Positions 1-9,348 are shown, numbered from the stretch's first letter. The stretch is 64,000 bases of DNA from Actinomycetospora termitidis (GCF_030286555.1 NZ_JASVWF010000002.1:744001-808000), one strand, 5' to 3'. Numbers and translations: made by a program. The notes: a model not told the origin generated them from the sequence alone.

Positions 1-2
1 AT

Positions 3-1019
3 GCGCTGGTGCGCCTCGGCCGCTGGGACGAGGCGGCGTCGGAGCTCGACGCCCCCGACGTCCCGACCCCTCGCCTCCTGCTGGTCGCCGCCCGGCTCGT
101 GCTCGGGCGTGGGGACCTCGACGCGGCGGACGAGAGGCTGGCGGTGGTCCCCGGTCTCGCGCAGACGGTCGGGGACACCCGCTTCGCCGACGACGTCGTC
201 GACCTGCGAGCCCGCCTCGCCCTCGCGCGCGGCGACCGGGGCACGGCCCGACGCCTCGTCGCGCAGCGGCTCGCGACGGGGCGTGGCGGGGCCTGGGTCG
301 TTGCGCCGGTGCTGTGCACGGGGTTCCGGGCCGAGGCCGGTGACCCCGATCCCGAGGCACTGGACCGGCTCGTCCGACGCCTCGACACCCTGGCGGACCG
401 CGTGGACCGCGGGGACCCCGTTCTCCGCTCGGCGGCGGAGGCACACCTGGTGCTCTGCCGGGCGGAGGCGGGTCGCGCGGAGGGGGAGCGGCGCCCCGAG
501 GACTGGGAGCACGCGGCCGGGCTGTGGTGGGCCCGGGGCGAGCTGCCCGCGGTCGCGTACTGCTCGTGGCGGCAGGGGGAATCGATGCTGGACGTCGGCC
601 GCCGAGCGGCCGCCGTCGAGGTGCTGCGGGAGGCCGAACGCCTCGCCGTCTCCCTCGGCGCGACCGGTCGGATCCGGGGGATCCGGCGGACGCTCGAACG
701 CGCCGGGTCTCCGACGACCTCCGCGCCGGACGACCCGCCGTTAGTACCAGGCATCGACACCCTGACGGCCCGCGAGACGCAGGTCCTCGCCGAACTGTCC
801 CGCGGCCTGACGAACCGGGCGATCGGGCGACGGCTGCGGATCAGCGAGAAGACCGTCGAGGTGCACGTCACGCACGTCCTCGCCAAGCTGGGCGCACGGT
901 CGCGCCTCGAGGCGAGCACGGTGTGGCACGGCGCCGCGGCGTGCACGTCCGGGCCTCGCATCGTTCCCGCGTCGCTGCCCCGCCGTCCGCGCGGCGAACT
1001 CACCCCAGGTAGGCCGTGA
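3..1019 (+). CDS. LuxR-family transcriptional regulator, 5' end outside window
   Basis: The frame is open from the left edge, so the N-terminus is missing. The visible part is a long Ala/Arg/Leu-rich helical region resembling the TPR-like repeats of large LuxR (LAL-type) regulators. It ends in a GerE-type helix-turn-helix at about nt 760-930, with the readable signature [15 protein letters not shown], then [19 protein letters not shown] and [12 protein letters not shown]. That domain binds DNA. Any sensor or ATPase part would lie upstream. The stop overlaps the convergent small membrane-protein gene by about 20 nt. The ligand and regulon cannot be told from this fragment. Confidence 0.8.
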   Translation, partial: ALVRLGRWDEAASELDAPDVPTPRLLLVAARLVLGRGDLDAADERLAVVPGLAQTVGDTRFADDVVDLRARLALARGDRGTARRLVAQRLATGRGGAWVVAPVLCTGFRAEAGDPDPEALDRLVRRLDTLADRVDRGDPVLRSAAEAHLVLCRAEAGRAEGERRPEDWEHAAGLWWARGELPAVAYCSWRQGESMLDVGRRAAAVEVLREAERLAVSLGATGRIRGIRRTLERAGSPTTSAPDDPPLVPGIDTLTARETQVLAELSRGLTNRAIGRRLRISEKTVEVHVTHVLAKLGARSRLEASTVWHGAAACTSGPRIVPASLPRRPRGELTPGRP

Positions 1020-1299
1020 GCACGAACTCCAGGACGCCGTAGACGACGTAGCCCGCGCCCAGCAGGACGAGGACGACGAGCAGCCACGCCGCCCACCGCT
1101 GCAGACCGCCGCTGCGGTTGGCCGACTCCGCGAAGTCGCGCACCCCGTTCAGCTCGCCCTCGACGGTGAACATGGGACGCACCCGCTCCATCCGGTCGAG
1201 GTGCTCGGCGAACGCGCGCGCCTCCGGGTCGTCGGGGTCGAGCCCGACGAGGTCGTCGTGGAACCGGCGAGCCGGATCCGGACGAGCGGCCCAGGTCAT
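1000..1299 (-). CDS. small membrane protein with C-terminal TM segment
   Basis: This 99-residue protein starts [20 protein letters not shown]. It has a charged soluble region of about 65 residues and one hydrophobic segment near the C-terminus ([23 protein letters not shown]). I do not recognise the family; the topology suggests a tail-anchored or single-pass membrane protein. The ATG at 1299 was chosen over an upstream Met at 1392 because the extra N-terminus is low-complexity and runs into the divergent polymerase gene. The start codon shares the tetranucleotide CATG with the start of that gene, so the two divergent starts overlap. Confidence 0.55.
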   Translation of the reverse strand: MTWAARPDPARRFHDDLVGLDPDDPEARAFAEHLDRMERVRPMFTVEGELNGVRDFAESANRSGGLQRWAAWLLVVLVLLGAGYVVYGVLEFVLTAYLG

Positions 1300-2356
1300 G
1301 ACACTCACGGTAGCGTCCGGAGCCGTGGCGCGGTCACCGGCGGTGGAACTCGAGGTCGGCGGGCGCGAGGTGCGCGTCTCGAACCCCGACAAGGTCTACT
1401 TCCCCGAGCCGGGGATCACGAAGCGGCAGGTCGTCGAGTACTACGTCGCCGTGGCCGACCCGCTGCTCGGGGTGCTGCGCGACCGCCCGACGCACCTCAA
1501 GCGGTTCGTCGACGGCGTGACGGGCGAGTTCTTCTACCAGAAGCGGCTGGCCAAGGGGGCTCCCGATTACGTCGAGACGGTGCAGGTCCGCTTCCCCTCC
1601 GGGCGCGCCGCGGACGTGCTGTGCCCGACCGAGCCGGCCGTCCTGGCCTGGGCGGCCAACCTCGGGACGTTCGACTTCCACCCCTGGCCGGTCCGCCGCC
1701 CCGACGTCGACGCCCCCGACGAGCTGCGCATCGACCTCGACCCCCAGCCCGGCACCGACTTCGCCGACGCCGCCGTGGTGGGAGCGACGCTGCGCGAGGT
1801 GCTCACCGACGCCGGGCTCGTGGGCTGGCCGAAGACCTCCGGCGGGCGTGGCATCCACGTGATGGTGCCGATCCGGCCGGAGTGGGACTTCGTCGCGGTG
1901 CGCCGGTGCGTGATCGCGATCGGGCGCGAGGTGTGCCGGCGGCTGCCGGAGCAGGCCACCGTCGACTGGTGGAAGGAGGAGCGCGGCGAGCGCGTCTTCA
2001 TCGACTTCAACCAGGCCGCCCGGGACCGCACGATCGCGTCCGCCTGGTCGGTGCGCGGCACGCCACGGGCGACGGTGTCGTTCCCCCTGACCTGGGCCGA
2101 CCTGCCCGACGCCGAGCCGGACGACTTCACCGTCCTGACGGGTCCCGGCCTGCTCGCCGAGCGCGGCGACGCGCACGCGGGGCTGCACGACGCCCCGGCC
2201 GGGCTGGAGACGGTGCTGGAGTGGGTCGAGCGCGACCAGCGCGACCACGACCTCGGCGACATGCCCTATCCGCCGGAGTACCCCAAGATGCCCGGCGAGC
2301 CGAAGCGGGTGCAGCCGTCGAAGGCCCGCGCGGACACCCTCGGCAAGCAGGTCTGA
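1298..2356 (+). CDS. stand-alone LigD-type DNA polymerase/primase domain (PolDom)
   Basis: This 352-residue protein matches the archaeo-eukaryotic-primase-like polymerase domain of bacterial LigD. That domain adds ribo- or deoxynucleotides at double-strand break ends in NHEJ and excision repair. Visible motifs are the catalytic DLDP at about residues 146-149, the [11 protein letters not shown] block, [20 protein letters not shown], and the N-terminal SNPDKVYFP. Ligase and nuclease domains are absent, as in mycobacterial PolD paralogues. A LigC-type ligase lies 24 kb away; no Ku gene is in the window. The start could instead be the GTG at 1325. The ATG at 1298 overlaps the divergent start. Confidence 0.88.
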   Translation: MTLTVASGAVARSPAVELEVGGREVRVSNPDKVYFPEPGITKRQVVEYYVAVADPLLGVLRDRPTHLKRFVDGVTGEFFYQKRLAKGAPDYVETVQVRFPSGRAADVLCPTEPAVLAWAANLGTFDFHPWPVRRPDVDAPDELRIDLDPQPGTDFADAAVVGATLREVLTDAGLVGWPKTSGGRGIHVMVPIRPEWDFVAVRRCVIAIGREVCRRLPEQATVDWWKEERGERVFIDFNQAARDRTIASAWSVRGTPRATVSFPLTWADLPDAEPDDFTVLTGPGLLAERGDAHAGLHDAPAGLETVLEWVERDQRDHDLGDMPYPPEYPKMPGEPKRVQPSKARADTLGKQV

Positions 2357-2364
2357 GGGCCGTC

Positions 2365-2386
2365 GCGTCCACCCGTGGGTGGACGC
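2365..2386. terminator. inverted repeat after the polymerase gene
   Basis: Perfect 10-bp arms (GCGTCCACCC and GGGTGGACGC) are separated by 2 nt and begin 9 nt after the stop codon. There is no T-tract, so it may be an intrinsic terminator of the GC-rich actinobacterial kind or a protein-binding palindrome upstream of the lectin gene. Confidence 0.4.
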
Positions 2387-2481
2387 CGAGGTGCCATCTG
2401 CGGGTCGACGATCGGCCCCGGAATCGTCACGACACTTTCTCGTATTCCGCCGACGGGGCGGTTCGAGAAAGGGACAAGACG

Positions 2482-3309
2482 ATGGACACGCTGCACACCG
2501 ACGAATCGTTCGGCGTCGACGGCCACCTCGACTCGGCGAACGGCAAGGTCCGCCTGGTCCTGCAGAGCGACGGCAACCTCGTCCTCTACCGCAACGATTC
2601 CGGGCAGGCGCTGTGGGCGAGCGACACGGTCGGCAGCGGCGCGGACCGGGTCGTGATGCAGGGCGACGGGAACGCCGTCCTCTACTCCGGGGCCGCGCCG
2701 CACTGGGCGACGGGTACCGACGGCCACCCGGGCACGCGGCTCGTGCTGCAGGACGACGGGAACCTGGTCGTCTACGGCGCGGACAGCGCGGCACTCTGGG
2801 CGTCGAACACGGTCACGGACTGGTCGGCACGCACCGCGTCGAGCGGCGACGTCCACCTCGGGACCGCCCGGTGGATGAACACGACGGCCCAGCTCAGCGC
2901 GGGTGGCACGATCACGGGGACCACCCGGATCTGGTGCACCTGGGCGCTGCGCGGGTACACGGGCAGCGTCGCGCCGATCGTGCTGGACGCCCAGGACCGG
3001 GTGCTGTGGCCGGAGAACGTCCGCGACGTGAAGCAGCAGTACGGCGTGGACGGGACGGCCATCCCGTTCAAGCCCAGCGACCGGACCGAGTCCTGGTCGG
3101 TGAACGTCCCGACGGAGATCATGCAGAGCGGGCAGGTGCACCGTCTGGCGCTGTTGCACTTCCTGGACGGGAAGAACCGACTGCTCGAGGACATCAAGAT
3201 TCTCGGGGAGATCGTCGGGGCGATCATCGAGGTCATCCGGATCATCATCGAGAGCATGAAGAACGGCAACGAGGCCCCGGAGAACGGTACGGGGATCGTC
3301 CTGACCTGA
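2482..3309 (+). CDS. bulb-type (mannose-binding) lectin domain protein, no signal peptide
   Basis: The first ~115 residues form a B-lectin beta-prism. The carbohydrate-binding signature QxDxNxVxY occurs three times: Q28-Y36 (QSDGNLVLY), Q60-Y68 (QGDGNAVLY, one position diverged) and Q90-Y98 (QDDGNLVVY). The remaining ~160 residues are unrecognised; they look beta-rich, then end in an Ile-rich amphipathic helix (about 230-255). No signal peptide or TM segment precedes the lectin, so the protein appears cytoplasmic or exported by a non-Sec route. The ATG at 2482 has a purine-rich GAGAAAGGGACAAG upstream. It is monocistronic and convergent with the PfkB-like gene, with a short hairpin at 3306-3320 between them. 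Confidence 0.8.
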   Translation: MDTLHTDESFGVDGHLDSANGKVRLVLQSDGNLVLYRNDSGQALWASDTVGSGADRVVMQGDGNAVLYSGAAPHWATGTDGHPGTRLVLQDDGNLVVYGADSAALWASNTVTDWSARTASSGDVHLGTARWMNTTAQLSAGGTITGTTRIWCTWALRGYTGSVAPIVLDAQDRVLWPENVRDVKQQYGVDGTAIPFKPSDRTESWSVNVPTEIMQSGQVHRLALLHFLDGKNRLLEDIKILGEIVGAIIEVIRIIIESMKNGNEAPENGTGIVLT

Positions 3310-3316
3310 TCCGCGA

Positions 3317-4081
3317 TCAGCCGAGTGCCGCGTCGAGCTGCTCGCCGGTCGGCATCGCGGCGCGCGGGCCCGGGGCCGTCGTCGCGAGGGCGGCGGCGAC
3401 CACGGCGACGCCCAGCGCGTCCTCGAGGTCCTCGCCGCCCGCGAGCAGGGCGGCGAGGACGCCGAGCAGGGCGCTCTTGGCGCCGGCGGGGTCGACCACG
3501 GTGGCCGGGTGTGCCGGGAGCCGGCGCACCCGGCCCCCGTCGGCGAGCAGCACACCGTCCGCCCCGAGGGTCACGACGACGGGTGCCCCGCTCCACGAGT
3601 GCAGGGTCGCGGCGGCCTCGTGGGGCGGGCGCCCGGCGGCCTCCCGGCTCGCGCCGCGGCGCACCAGGTCCGCCAGCTCCGCGGCGTCCGGCGTGAGCAC
3701 CGCGCCGAGGTCGAGCAGCCCGAGCACGGTGGGGATGACGGGGTCCGGGTCCAGGACGCACCGCACGCCCCGCTGCGCGGCGGTGCCCACCGCAGCCGCT
3801 ACCACGGCCGCGGACACGTCCGTCCCGACGAGCACCGCACTGAGGCCCTCGATCCCCTCCAGGACACGGCGCACCGGGTCGGCGTCGAGGTGGCCGGCCG
3901 TGGTGACGGCGGAGACGTCCACGCCCTCGGTCGCGAGGTCCCGCGTGCCGGCGCCCCCGGCGGCGAGGCCGACCAGCCGGACGTCCGCCCCCAGGCGGGC
4001 CGCGGCGACCGCGGCGTCGGCGACCGTCCCGGGCACGGCGCCGACCACGGCGACGACGGGCGGGGCCTCCGGCTCGGTCAC
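3317..4081 (-). CDS. degenerate PfkB-family carbohydrate kinase homologue
   Basis: This protein of about 254 residues has the general layout of ribokinase/PfkB proteins: a glycine-rich N-terminal AAVAAARLGADVRLVGLA, LTPDAAELADL, VVVTLGADGVLL and a C-terminal AAALATTAPG. The family's second signature, normally DTxGAGD with the catalytic base Asp, reads VDPAGAKSALLG here, so Ser stands where that Asp should be. The N-terminal substrate-binding part is short and no clear GDD segment is present. It is probably catalytically dead or has a changed role. The GTG at 4081 begins the conserved part; an upstream Met at 4144 is less likely. Confidence 0.65.
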   Translation of the reverse strand: MTEPEAPPVVAVVGAVPGTVADAAVAAARLGADVRLVGLAAGGAGTRDLATEGVDVSAVTTAGHLDADPVRRVLEGIEGLSAVLVGTDVSAAVVAAAVGTAAQRGVRCVLDPDPVIPTVLGLLDLGAVLTPDAAELADLVRRGASREAAGRPPHEAAATLHSWSGAPVVVTLGADGVLLADGGRVRRLPAHPATVVDPAGAKSALLGVLAALLAGGEDLEDALGVAVVAAALATTAPGPRAAMPTGEQLDAALG

Positions 4082-4310
4082 GCGAGCATCCTGGCGTCCG
4101 AACCGGCCGCTGTCATGATCATCGAGCACGTGCAGCGGTTGCACGGCCGTCCGACCGCCGAGGGTGCTCGCTCGTTCGTCACGGACCGCACACGCCTGGT
4201 GCCGAGAACGTGACCTGCATCGCGCCGCGCGGGCTCTTTCGCCCGGTCAGCGGCCCGAGCTGCTCCGCAGGGGGCCGACACGAGCGGGAGACCCGCCTAG
4301 GGTGCTCCGG

Positions 4311-5519
4311 GTGAAGGTGCTCCTGCTCGAGAACATCCACCCGACCGCTGCCGAGGCGTTCCGCCGCGCCGGACTCGAGGTCGACGCCCGCCCGGGGTCC
4401 CTGTCCGGGTCGGAGCTCGTCGCGGCCCTCGACGGGGTGTCCCTGCTCGGGATCCGCTCCAACACCACCATCACCGCCGAGGTGCTGGACGCGGGCAAGG
4501 ACCTGCTGGCCGTCGGCTGCTTCTGCATCGGGACCAACCAGGTCGACCTCGCCGCGGCCGCCGAGCGCGGGATCGCGGTGTTCAACGCCCCGTTCTCCAA
4601 CACCCGCTCCGTCGTCGAGCTCGTGCTGGGCGAGATCATCGCCCTGGCCCGGCGACTCACCGAGAAGACGCTGCGGATGCACGAGGGCATCTGGGACAAG
4701 TCGGCCAAGGGCAGCCACGAGATCCGCGGGCGCACGCTCGGGATCGTCGGCTACGGCAACATCGGCACCCAGCTGTCGAACGTCGCCGAGGCCGTGGGCC
4801 TGCGCGTGATCTTCTTCGACACCGCCGACCGGCTCGCCCACGGCAACGCCCGCCGGGTGGGGTCGCTCGAGGCGCTGCTGGCCGAGGCCGACGTCGTGAG
4901 CCTGCACGTCGACGGGCGCCCCGGGAACGCGGGCCTGTTCGGCGCGGAGCAGTTCGCGCAGATGAAGCCGCGGTCGATCTTCATCAACGCCTCCCGCGGC
5001 ATGGTCGTCGACTACGACTCGCTGCGCGAGAACATCGAGACCGGCCACATCGCGGGCGCCGCGATCGACGTGTTCCCGGTCGAGCCGAAGGCCCAGGGCG
5101 ACGCGTTCGACTCGCCGCTGCGCGGGCTGGACAACGTCATCCTCACCCCGCACGTCGGCGGGTCGACCGCCGAGGCCCAGGAGGAGATCGGGCACTTCGT
5201 CTCGACGAAGCTGCTCGGGTTCGTGGCCGGCGGCAGCACCGCCCTGTCGGTGAACCTGCCCGAGGTCGCGCCGCCGAACCCGCCCGGCGCGTACCGCATG
5301 GGCTACCTGCACTCCAGCGAGCCGGGGGTCCTCGCGGGCCTGAACAAGCTGCTCGCCGACAGCGGGGCCAACGTCATCGGGCAGGCCCTGTCGACGCGCG
5401 GCGAGCAGGGCTACGTCGTCACCGACACCGACAAGCCGCTCGCCGAGCACGTGCTCACCGAGCTGAACGGTGCCCCGCAGACGCAGTGGCTCCGGTTCTG
5501 GGAGCCGCAGACCGCCTGA
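4311..5519 (+). CDS. serA: D-3-phosphoglycerate dehydrogenase
   Basis: This enzyme makes 3-phosphohydroxypyruvate from 3-phosphoglycerate with NAD, the first step of serine biosynthesis. It is 402 residues, close to the ~410-residue E. coli-type enzyme rather than the 530-residue mycobacterial form. It has an N-terminal KVLLLENIHPTA, the dinucleotide fold GYGNIG near residue 148, the catalytic NASRG region near 225, and LTPHVGGST with the catalytic His near 281. A C-terminal ACT domain starts at about 330 (HSSEPGVLAGLNKLLADSGANV), suggesting serine feedback control. The GTG at 4311 is preferred; an in-frame GTG at 4302 is the alternative. It stands alone, divergent from the PfkB-like gene. 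Confidence 0.93.
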   Translation: MKVLLLENIHPTAAEAFRRAGLEVDARPGSLSGSELVAALDGVSLLGIRSNTTITAEVLDAGKDLLAVGCFCIGTNQVDLAAAAERGIAVFNAPFSNTRSVVELVLGEIIALARRLTEKTLRMHEGIWDKSAKGSHEIRGRTLGIVGYGNIGTQLSNVAEAVGLRVIFFDTADRLAHGNARRVGSLEALLAEADVVSLHVDGRPGNAGLFGAEQFAQMKPRSIFINASRGMVVDYDSLRENIETGHIAGAAIDVFPVEPKAQGDAFDSPLRGLDNVILTPHVGGSTAEAQEEIGHFVSTKLLGFVAGGSTALSVNLPEVAPPNPPGAYRMGYLHSSEPGVLAGLNKLLADSGANVIGQALSTRGEQGYVVTDTDKPLAEHVLTELNGAPQTQWLRFWEPQTA

Positions 5520-5520
5520 C

Positions 5521-7380
5521 CTATCGGGCGGCCCGCCGCGCCGCGTCCACCCGTTCGAGCTCCGCGATCAGGGTGGCCGCGTCGTGCGGGCCCTCCAGGC
5601 GCTGCGGGACGGTGCCCGCGGCGCCGAGGAAGAACGTGGGCGTGCCGGGCAGGTCGCTGGTCCGCGCGTCGATCTCGTCGTCGGCGACCCGGTTCGTGGT
5701 GTCGCCGTCGCGCAGGTCCTCCTCGAGCCGCCCGACGTCGAGGCCGAGCGCTACCGCGTGCCGGTCGAGTGAGTCCCGGTCGAGGGCGTCGGCGTGCGCG
5801 AACAGGTGGTCGTGGGTCTCCCAGAACCGGCCCTGCTCGGCCGCGGCCTCGGAGAACTCCGCGGCCTGCCGCGCGTCGGGGTGGTACTCCTCGAGCGGGA
5901 AGTGCCGGAAGACGTAGCGCAGCCGGTCCCCGAAGTGCTCGCGGACCTGCCGGATGCCGCCGGTCGCCTTCCCGCAGAACGGGCACTCGAAGTCGGCGTA
6001 CTCGACGATGGTCAGCGGCGCGTCGACCGGTCCGCGGATGTGGTCGCGCCGCGGATCGACCGGGCGGAGCAGGTCGCGCGACGGGCCCTCGGGCGTCGGG
6101 GCGACCTTGAAGACGACCGCGCCGAGCACCAGGGCCAGCGCCGAGGCCGCCAGCACGCCGATCCGGGCCTGGTCGGCCAGCGCCTCGTCGTCGGCCAGGG
6201 CGAGGTCGACGATGAACAGCGAGATGGTGAACCCGATCCCGGACAGCGCCGCGCCGCCCGCGACCTGCGGCATCGTCAGGCCGGGCGGGAGCCGGCGCCG
6301 CAGGGCGGCGGTCGCCCCCGTGATCCCGAGGAACTTCCCGACGACGAGGCCCAGGACGATGCCCCAGGTCAACGGCGAGGTCGCGGCGGCACGCAGCGTC
6401 TCGGCGTTCAGCGCGACACCCGCGTTGGCGAGGGCGAACAGCGGCACGATGATGAACGCGGTGTAGGGCTGGTAGAGCCGCATCAGGCGTTCGTTGACGC
6501 TGACGGCCCGGTCGAGGCCGAGGCGTGCGGTGCGGGCGTACTCCGGGTTGGGCGACTGGCGGAAGCGGCGGGTCAGCTCGGCCGCCCGTTCCACCTCGCG
6601 GCGTTTCGGCGGGTACACCGGCAGGAGCAGCGCGATCAGCACCCCGGCGAGCGTCGCGTGCACCCCCGACTCGTGCAGCGCCACCCAGGTCACCAGCGAC
6701 ACGACCAGGTAGCCGCCGCCCCGCCACACCCGCAGCCGCCGCAGCTGCCAGACCGCGGCCAGCCCGACGATCGCGACCACCAGCGGGATCCAGTGCAGCT
6801 CGTCGGTGTAGACGAGGGCGATGACGGCGAGCGCGCCGACGTCGTCGGCGACCGCCAGCGTCAGCAGGAAGATCCGCAGCCGCTCCGCCCGCCCGGGCCC
6901 GACGACCGCCAGGGCCCCGAGCAGGAACGCGGTGTCGGTGGAGATCACGACGCCCCACGCGGACGCCTCCGGCCCGGACGGGTTGAGCAGCAGGAACAGC
7001 ACCGCGGGCACCGCGAGTCCGGCGATCGCCGCGACCAGCGGGACCATCGCCTGCGACCGGTCGCGCAGCTCGCCGATCGCGAGCTCCCGCTTCACCTCCA
7101 GGCCGATGACGAAGAAGAACAGCGCCATCAGGCCGTCGTTGACCCAGTGCTGCAGGTCCAGGTCGACGCCCGTCCCGCCGACCTGGATGGAGATGTGCGT
7201 GTGCCAGAACGCCTCGTAGGTCCAGCCCCACGGCGAGTTCGCCCAGATCAGCGCGAGGAGGGTCGCGACCAGCAGGAACACCGCCGCGAGCGACTCCGAG
7301 GAGTCCCCGCGACGCGCCTCGGAGATGCGGTCCAGGACGCCGCGCAGGCGCCCGGTGCTCCGCACGGTGGTATCGGTCAT
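5521..7380 (-). CDS. nhaA: Na+/H+ antiporter NhaA fused to a DsbA-like thioredoxin domain
   Basis: Of about 619 residues, the N-terminal ~430 are an 11-12-TM NhaA antiporter ([51 protein letters not shown]). The family exchanges Na+ for H+ across the inner membrane. The last ~180 residues form a thioredoxin/DsbA-fold domain with the redox motif CPFC near residue 465 ([13 protein letters not shown]) and the cis-Pro region [10 protein letters not shown]. Such NhaA-Trx fusions are known in actinobacteria; the domain's role is unproven. The ATG at 7380 was chosen because the upstream extension is low-complexity and lies in the repeat-containing spacer. It is convergent with serA, 1 nt apart. Confidence 0.92.
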   Translation of the reverse strand: MTDTTVRSTGRLRGVLDRISEARRGDSSESLAAVFLLVATLLALIWANSPWGWTYEAFWHTHISIQVGGTGVDLDLQHWVNDGLMALFFFVIGLEVKRELAIGELRDRSQAMVPLVAAIAGLAVPAVLFLLLNPSGPEASAWGVVISTDTAFLLGALAVVGPGRAERLRIFLLTLAVADDVGALAVIALVYTDELHWIPLVVAIVGLAAVWQLRRLRVWRGGGYLVVSLVTWVALHESGVHATLAGVLIALLLPVYPPKRREVERAAELTRRFRQSPNPEYARTARLGLDRAVSVNERLMRLYQPYTAFIIVPLFALANAGVALNAETLRAAATSPLTWGIVLGLVVGKFLGITGATAALRRRLPPGLTMPQVAGGAALSGIGFTISLFIVDLALADDEALADQARIGVLAASALALVLGAVVFKVAPTPEGPSRDLLRPVDPRRDHIRGPVDAPLTIVEYADFECPFCGKATGGIRQVREHFGDRLRYVFRHFPLEEYHPDARQAAEFSEAAAEQGRFWETHDHLFAHADALDRDSLDRHAVALGLDVGRLEEDLRDGDTTNRVADDEIDARTSDLPGTPTFFLGAAGTVPQRLEGPHDAATLIAELERVDAARRAAR

Positions 7381-7438
7381 CGCGGGTGATTCTTCCCGAC
7401 GACGGGTCGTGCGCGGGAGTGACCTTCGCGGGTCGGCC

Positions 7439-7490
7439 GAGAGGTACACCAGGCACCTTCCCGAGCCCGAGGAGGTGTCTCATGTGCTTC
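7439..7490. repeat. REP-like palindromic element, copy 1 (imperfect)
   Basis: A 19-base segment, GAGAGGTACACCAGGCACC, is repeated exactly at 7532. In this copy the right arm (GGAGGTGTCTCATGTGCTTCTC) pairs with the left only imperfectly, giving a degenerate hairpin. It lies in the spacer upstream of nhaA. Confidence 0.6.
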
Positions 7491-7531
7491 TCGGCGACAG
7501 GTTGCCGGCGGCCGGCATCCGACGCGGCCGC

Positions 7532-7585
7532 GAGAGGTACACCAGGCACCTCCCGGGGCCCGCGGAGGTGCCTGGTGTAGCTCTC
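7532..7585. repeat. REP-like palindromic element, copy 2 (near-perfect hairpin)
   Basis: Two 22-nt arms (7532-7553 and 7564-7585) are complementary except for one position and flank a 10-nt loop rich in G and C. It ends 7 nt before the stop of the convergent-side Imm5-like gene. It may act as a terminator for that gene, as a REP element, or both. Confidence 0.65.
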
Positions 7586-7591
7586 GACGGG

Positions 7592-8101
7592 TCAGTCGAA
7601 GACCCACCAGCAGAGCTCGTTGCGCCGGCGCTGGTCGTCCAGCACGAGGTCCCGGACGGCGTCCGGGAGCTGCTCGCGCTGCCAGGCGCACTCCCGACGA
7701 CCTGCCGCGTCGCCGTCGGCCGCGCGCACCGCCTTGATCGCGTAGGCGGCCGCGCCGAGGTCGTGCTCGGCGACGTGGGCGACGGCGCCTGCCTGCCCCG
7801 CGGCGTAGGCGGCGAACCGCGGCGCGCCCCGCAGGTCCCGCGCCGCTCCCATCGCGTGCCCACCGGCCGCGCGCGCCGTCATCATGCGGACCTCGCCGCG
7901 CGTCCACGCCCGGGCGTGCTCGATCGCCTCCCGCGGCCGGGGGTCGTCTGGCCGCTCCGCCTCGAACAGCGGCAGGACGTGCTCGGCGCACTCCGCGGCC
8001 CAGAGCGCGAGGAGGTGGTGGTCGGCGTCGGTCAGCGTCCCGCCGCGCCGGATCGTCACGAGCCGCGCGTCGCGGTCCTTCGACAGGATCACCTCGACCA
8101 C
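7592..8101 (-). CDS. Imm5-like (putative immunity) domain protein
   Basis: This ~169-residue protein has the pattern DADHHLLALWAAECAEHVLPLFE, PRPREAIEHARAWTRGE, AARAAGGHAMGAAR and AGQAGAVAHVAEHDLGAAAYAIKAV. I recognise this as the helical Imm5-like domain often found as a stand-alone protein in actinobacteria. The family was proposed from polymorphic-toxin immunity proteins, but no toxin gene is nearby, so an immunity role is not supported here. It starts at GTG 8101; the longer frame to 8230 would invade the spacer of the divergent reductase. It is followed closely by the REP-like hairpin. Confidence 0.65.
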   Translation of the reverse strand: MVEVILSKDRDARLVTIRRGGTLTDADHHLLALWAAECAEHVLPLFEAERPDDPRPREAIEHARAWTRGEVRMMTARAAGGHAMGAARDLRGAPRFAAYAAGQAGAVAHVAEHDLGAAAYAIKAVRAADGDAAGRRECAWQREQLPDAVRDLVLDDQRRRNELCWWVFD

Positions 8102-8204
8102 GCTAGGGCCTGTCCACTCCCGGCCCGCGAGAAATCTCGCGAGTCCTGTCGAAACCCGTCCTCTTCGTCCGACGCACGGGCGAACCCACCCCGAGGAGGA
8201 CACC

Positions 8205-8768
8205 ATGCAGATCGTCGTCACCGCCTTCACCAGCCTCGACGGCGTCGTCCAGGCGCCCGGCGGACCCGACGAGGACCGCGACGGCGGCTTCGCCCACGGC
8301 GGCTGGTCGATGCGCTACTTCGACCCGGCGGTCATGGGCGCGGCCTGGGACGACGCCATCACCTCCGCCGACGCGATGCTGTTCGGGCGGCGGACCTGGG
8401 AGGTGTCCGGGCCGGCGTGGTCGGCGCAGTCCGGCGACCCGTTCGCCGACCGGATCAACGCCATCCCGAAGTACGTCGTCAGCCGCACCCTCACCGACGC
8501 GAGCGCCTGGGCGAACTCGACGGTGATCGACGACCCGCGCCACTACCCGCAGGGCGACGGCCGGGTGCTCGTCATGGGCAGCCCGTCGGTGGTCCGGGAG
8601 CTGGTCGACGCCGACCTCGTCGACGAGTACCGCCTGATGATCGAGCCGGTCGTCCTCGGCGGCGGGAAGTCGATCTTCCCGCGGAACGGGAACAGTCGCG
8701 GCCTGGAGCTCGTGGAGTGCACGACGGCCGCCACCGGCACGCTCGTCTGCACCTACCGCAGGGGCTGA
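8205..8768 (+). CDS. RibD C-terminal-domain (dihydrofolate-reductase-like) protein
   Basis: This 187-residue protein starts MQIVVTAFTSLDGVVQAPGG, the typical opening of the YwjB/YyaP-type RibD_C reductase family. It continues with ADAMLFGRRTWEV, IPKYVVSRTL, GRVLVMGSPSVVRELVDADLVDEYRLMIEPVVLGGGK. The family has the DHFR fold and probably uses NADPH; substrates of the stand-alone members are mostly unknown. It is preceded by a strong GAGGAGGA ribosome-binding site at 8193-8200, which fixes the start. It is monocistronic and overlaps the convergent phosphatase gene by 16 nt. Confidence 0.85.
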   Translation: MQIVVTAFTSLDGVVQAPGGPDEDRDGGFAHGGWSMRYFDPAVMGAAWDDAITSADAMLFGRRTWEVSGPAWSAQSGDPFADRINAIPKYVVSRTLTDASAWANSTVIDDPRHYPQGDGRVLVMGSPSVVRELVDADLVDEYRLMIEPVVLGGGKSIFPRNGNSRGLELVECTTAATGTLVCTYRRG

Positions 8769-9343
8769 AGCGCGGCGGCGTGGGCGGAGAGGTCGTTGAA
8801 GGCGAGGAGCCGCGGGGTCGAGCCGGAGGTGTCGATCCGGCACACCGCGGCGTCCTCGACCCACATCCGCCACGCCACCTCGTCGCCCACGCCGAGGGCC
8901 CACGCGATCGCGGCCTTGATCGGCGAGACGTGACTGACGACCACCACGTCGTCCGAGGCCGCATCGGCGGCGAGGTCCGCACACGCCGCCCGGACCCGCT
9001 CGCCGACCGCCGCCACCGACTCGCCGCCCGCGGGGACGTGCGCGGGGTCGTCCCGCCAGGCCCGCCAGCCCGCGGCGTCCAGGGCGGTCGAGGGGCAGCC
9101 GTCGAGCGTGCCGTAGTCCATCTCGATCCAGCGCTCGTCGACCTCGACCGGCACCCCGAACATCTCGGCCGTCTGCCGCGCCCGCGTCAGCGGGCTGGAC
9201 ACCAGGCGCGCCGGGCGGGGGAGCGCCCGGGCGAGGACGGCCGCCTGCTCGACGCCCTGCGCGCACAACGGCGGGTCGGCGCGGCCCAGCAGCAGGCCGC
9301 TGCGGTTGGCCTGCGTCTGGCCGTGTCGTACGAGGGTGAGCAT
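8753..9343 (-). CDS. histidine phosphatase (phosphoglycerate-mutase-like) family protein
   Basis: This 196-residue protein carries the catalytic signature LVRHGQTQANRSG at residues 4-16, with the phospho-accepting His in RHG. It also has SSPLTRARQTAEMFG, the second catalytic acid region WIEMDYGTLDG, and the C-terminal VVVVSHVSPIKAAI with the second active-site His. It resembles actinobacterial acid phosphatases and CobC/GpmB-type enzymes; the substrate is unknown. It starts 5 nt downstream of the flippase-like gene, so it is probably the last gene of the envelope operon that runs down from 13.4 kb, although it may serve a separate role. Confidence 0.85.
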   Translation of the reverse strand: MLTLVRHGQTQANRSGLLLGRADPPLCAQGVEQAAVLARALPRPARLVSSPLTRARQTAEMFGVPVEVDERWIEMDYGTLDGCPSTALDAAGWRAWRDDPAHVPAGGESVAAVGERVRAACADLAADAASDDVVVVSHVSPIKAAIAWALGVGDEVAWRMWVEDAAVCRIDTSGSTPRLLAFNDLSAHAAALQPLR

Positions 9344-9348
9344 CCGGC

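Noticed and set aside
7592-8101. Toxin-immunity pair
   Set aside because: The Imm5-like domain is present but no toxin or secretion-linked gene is adjacent.
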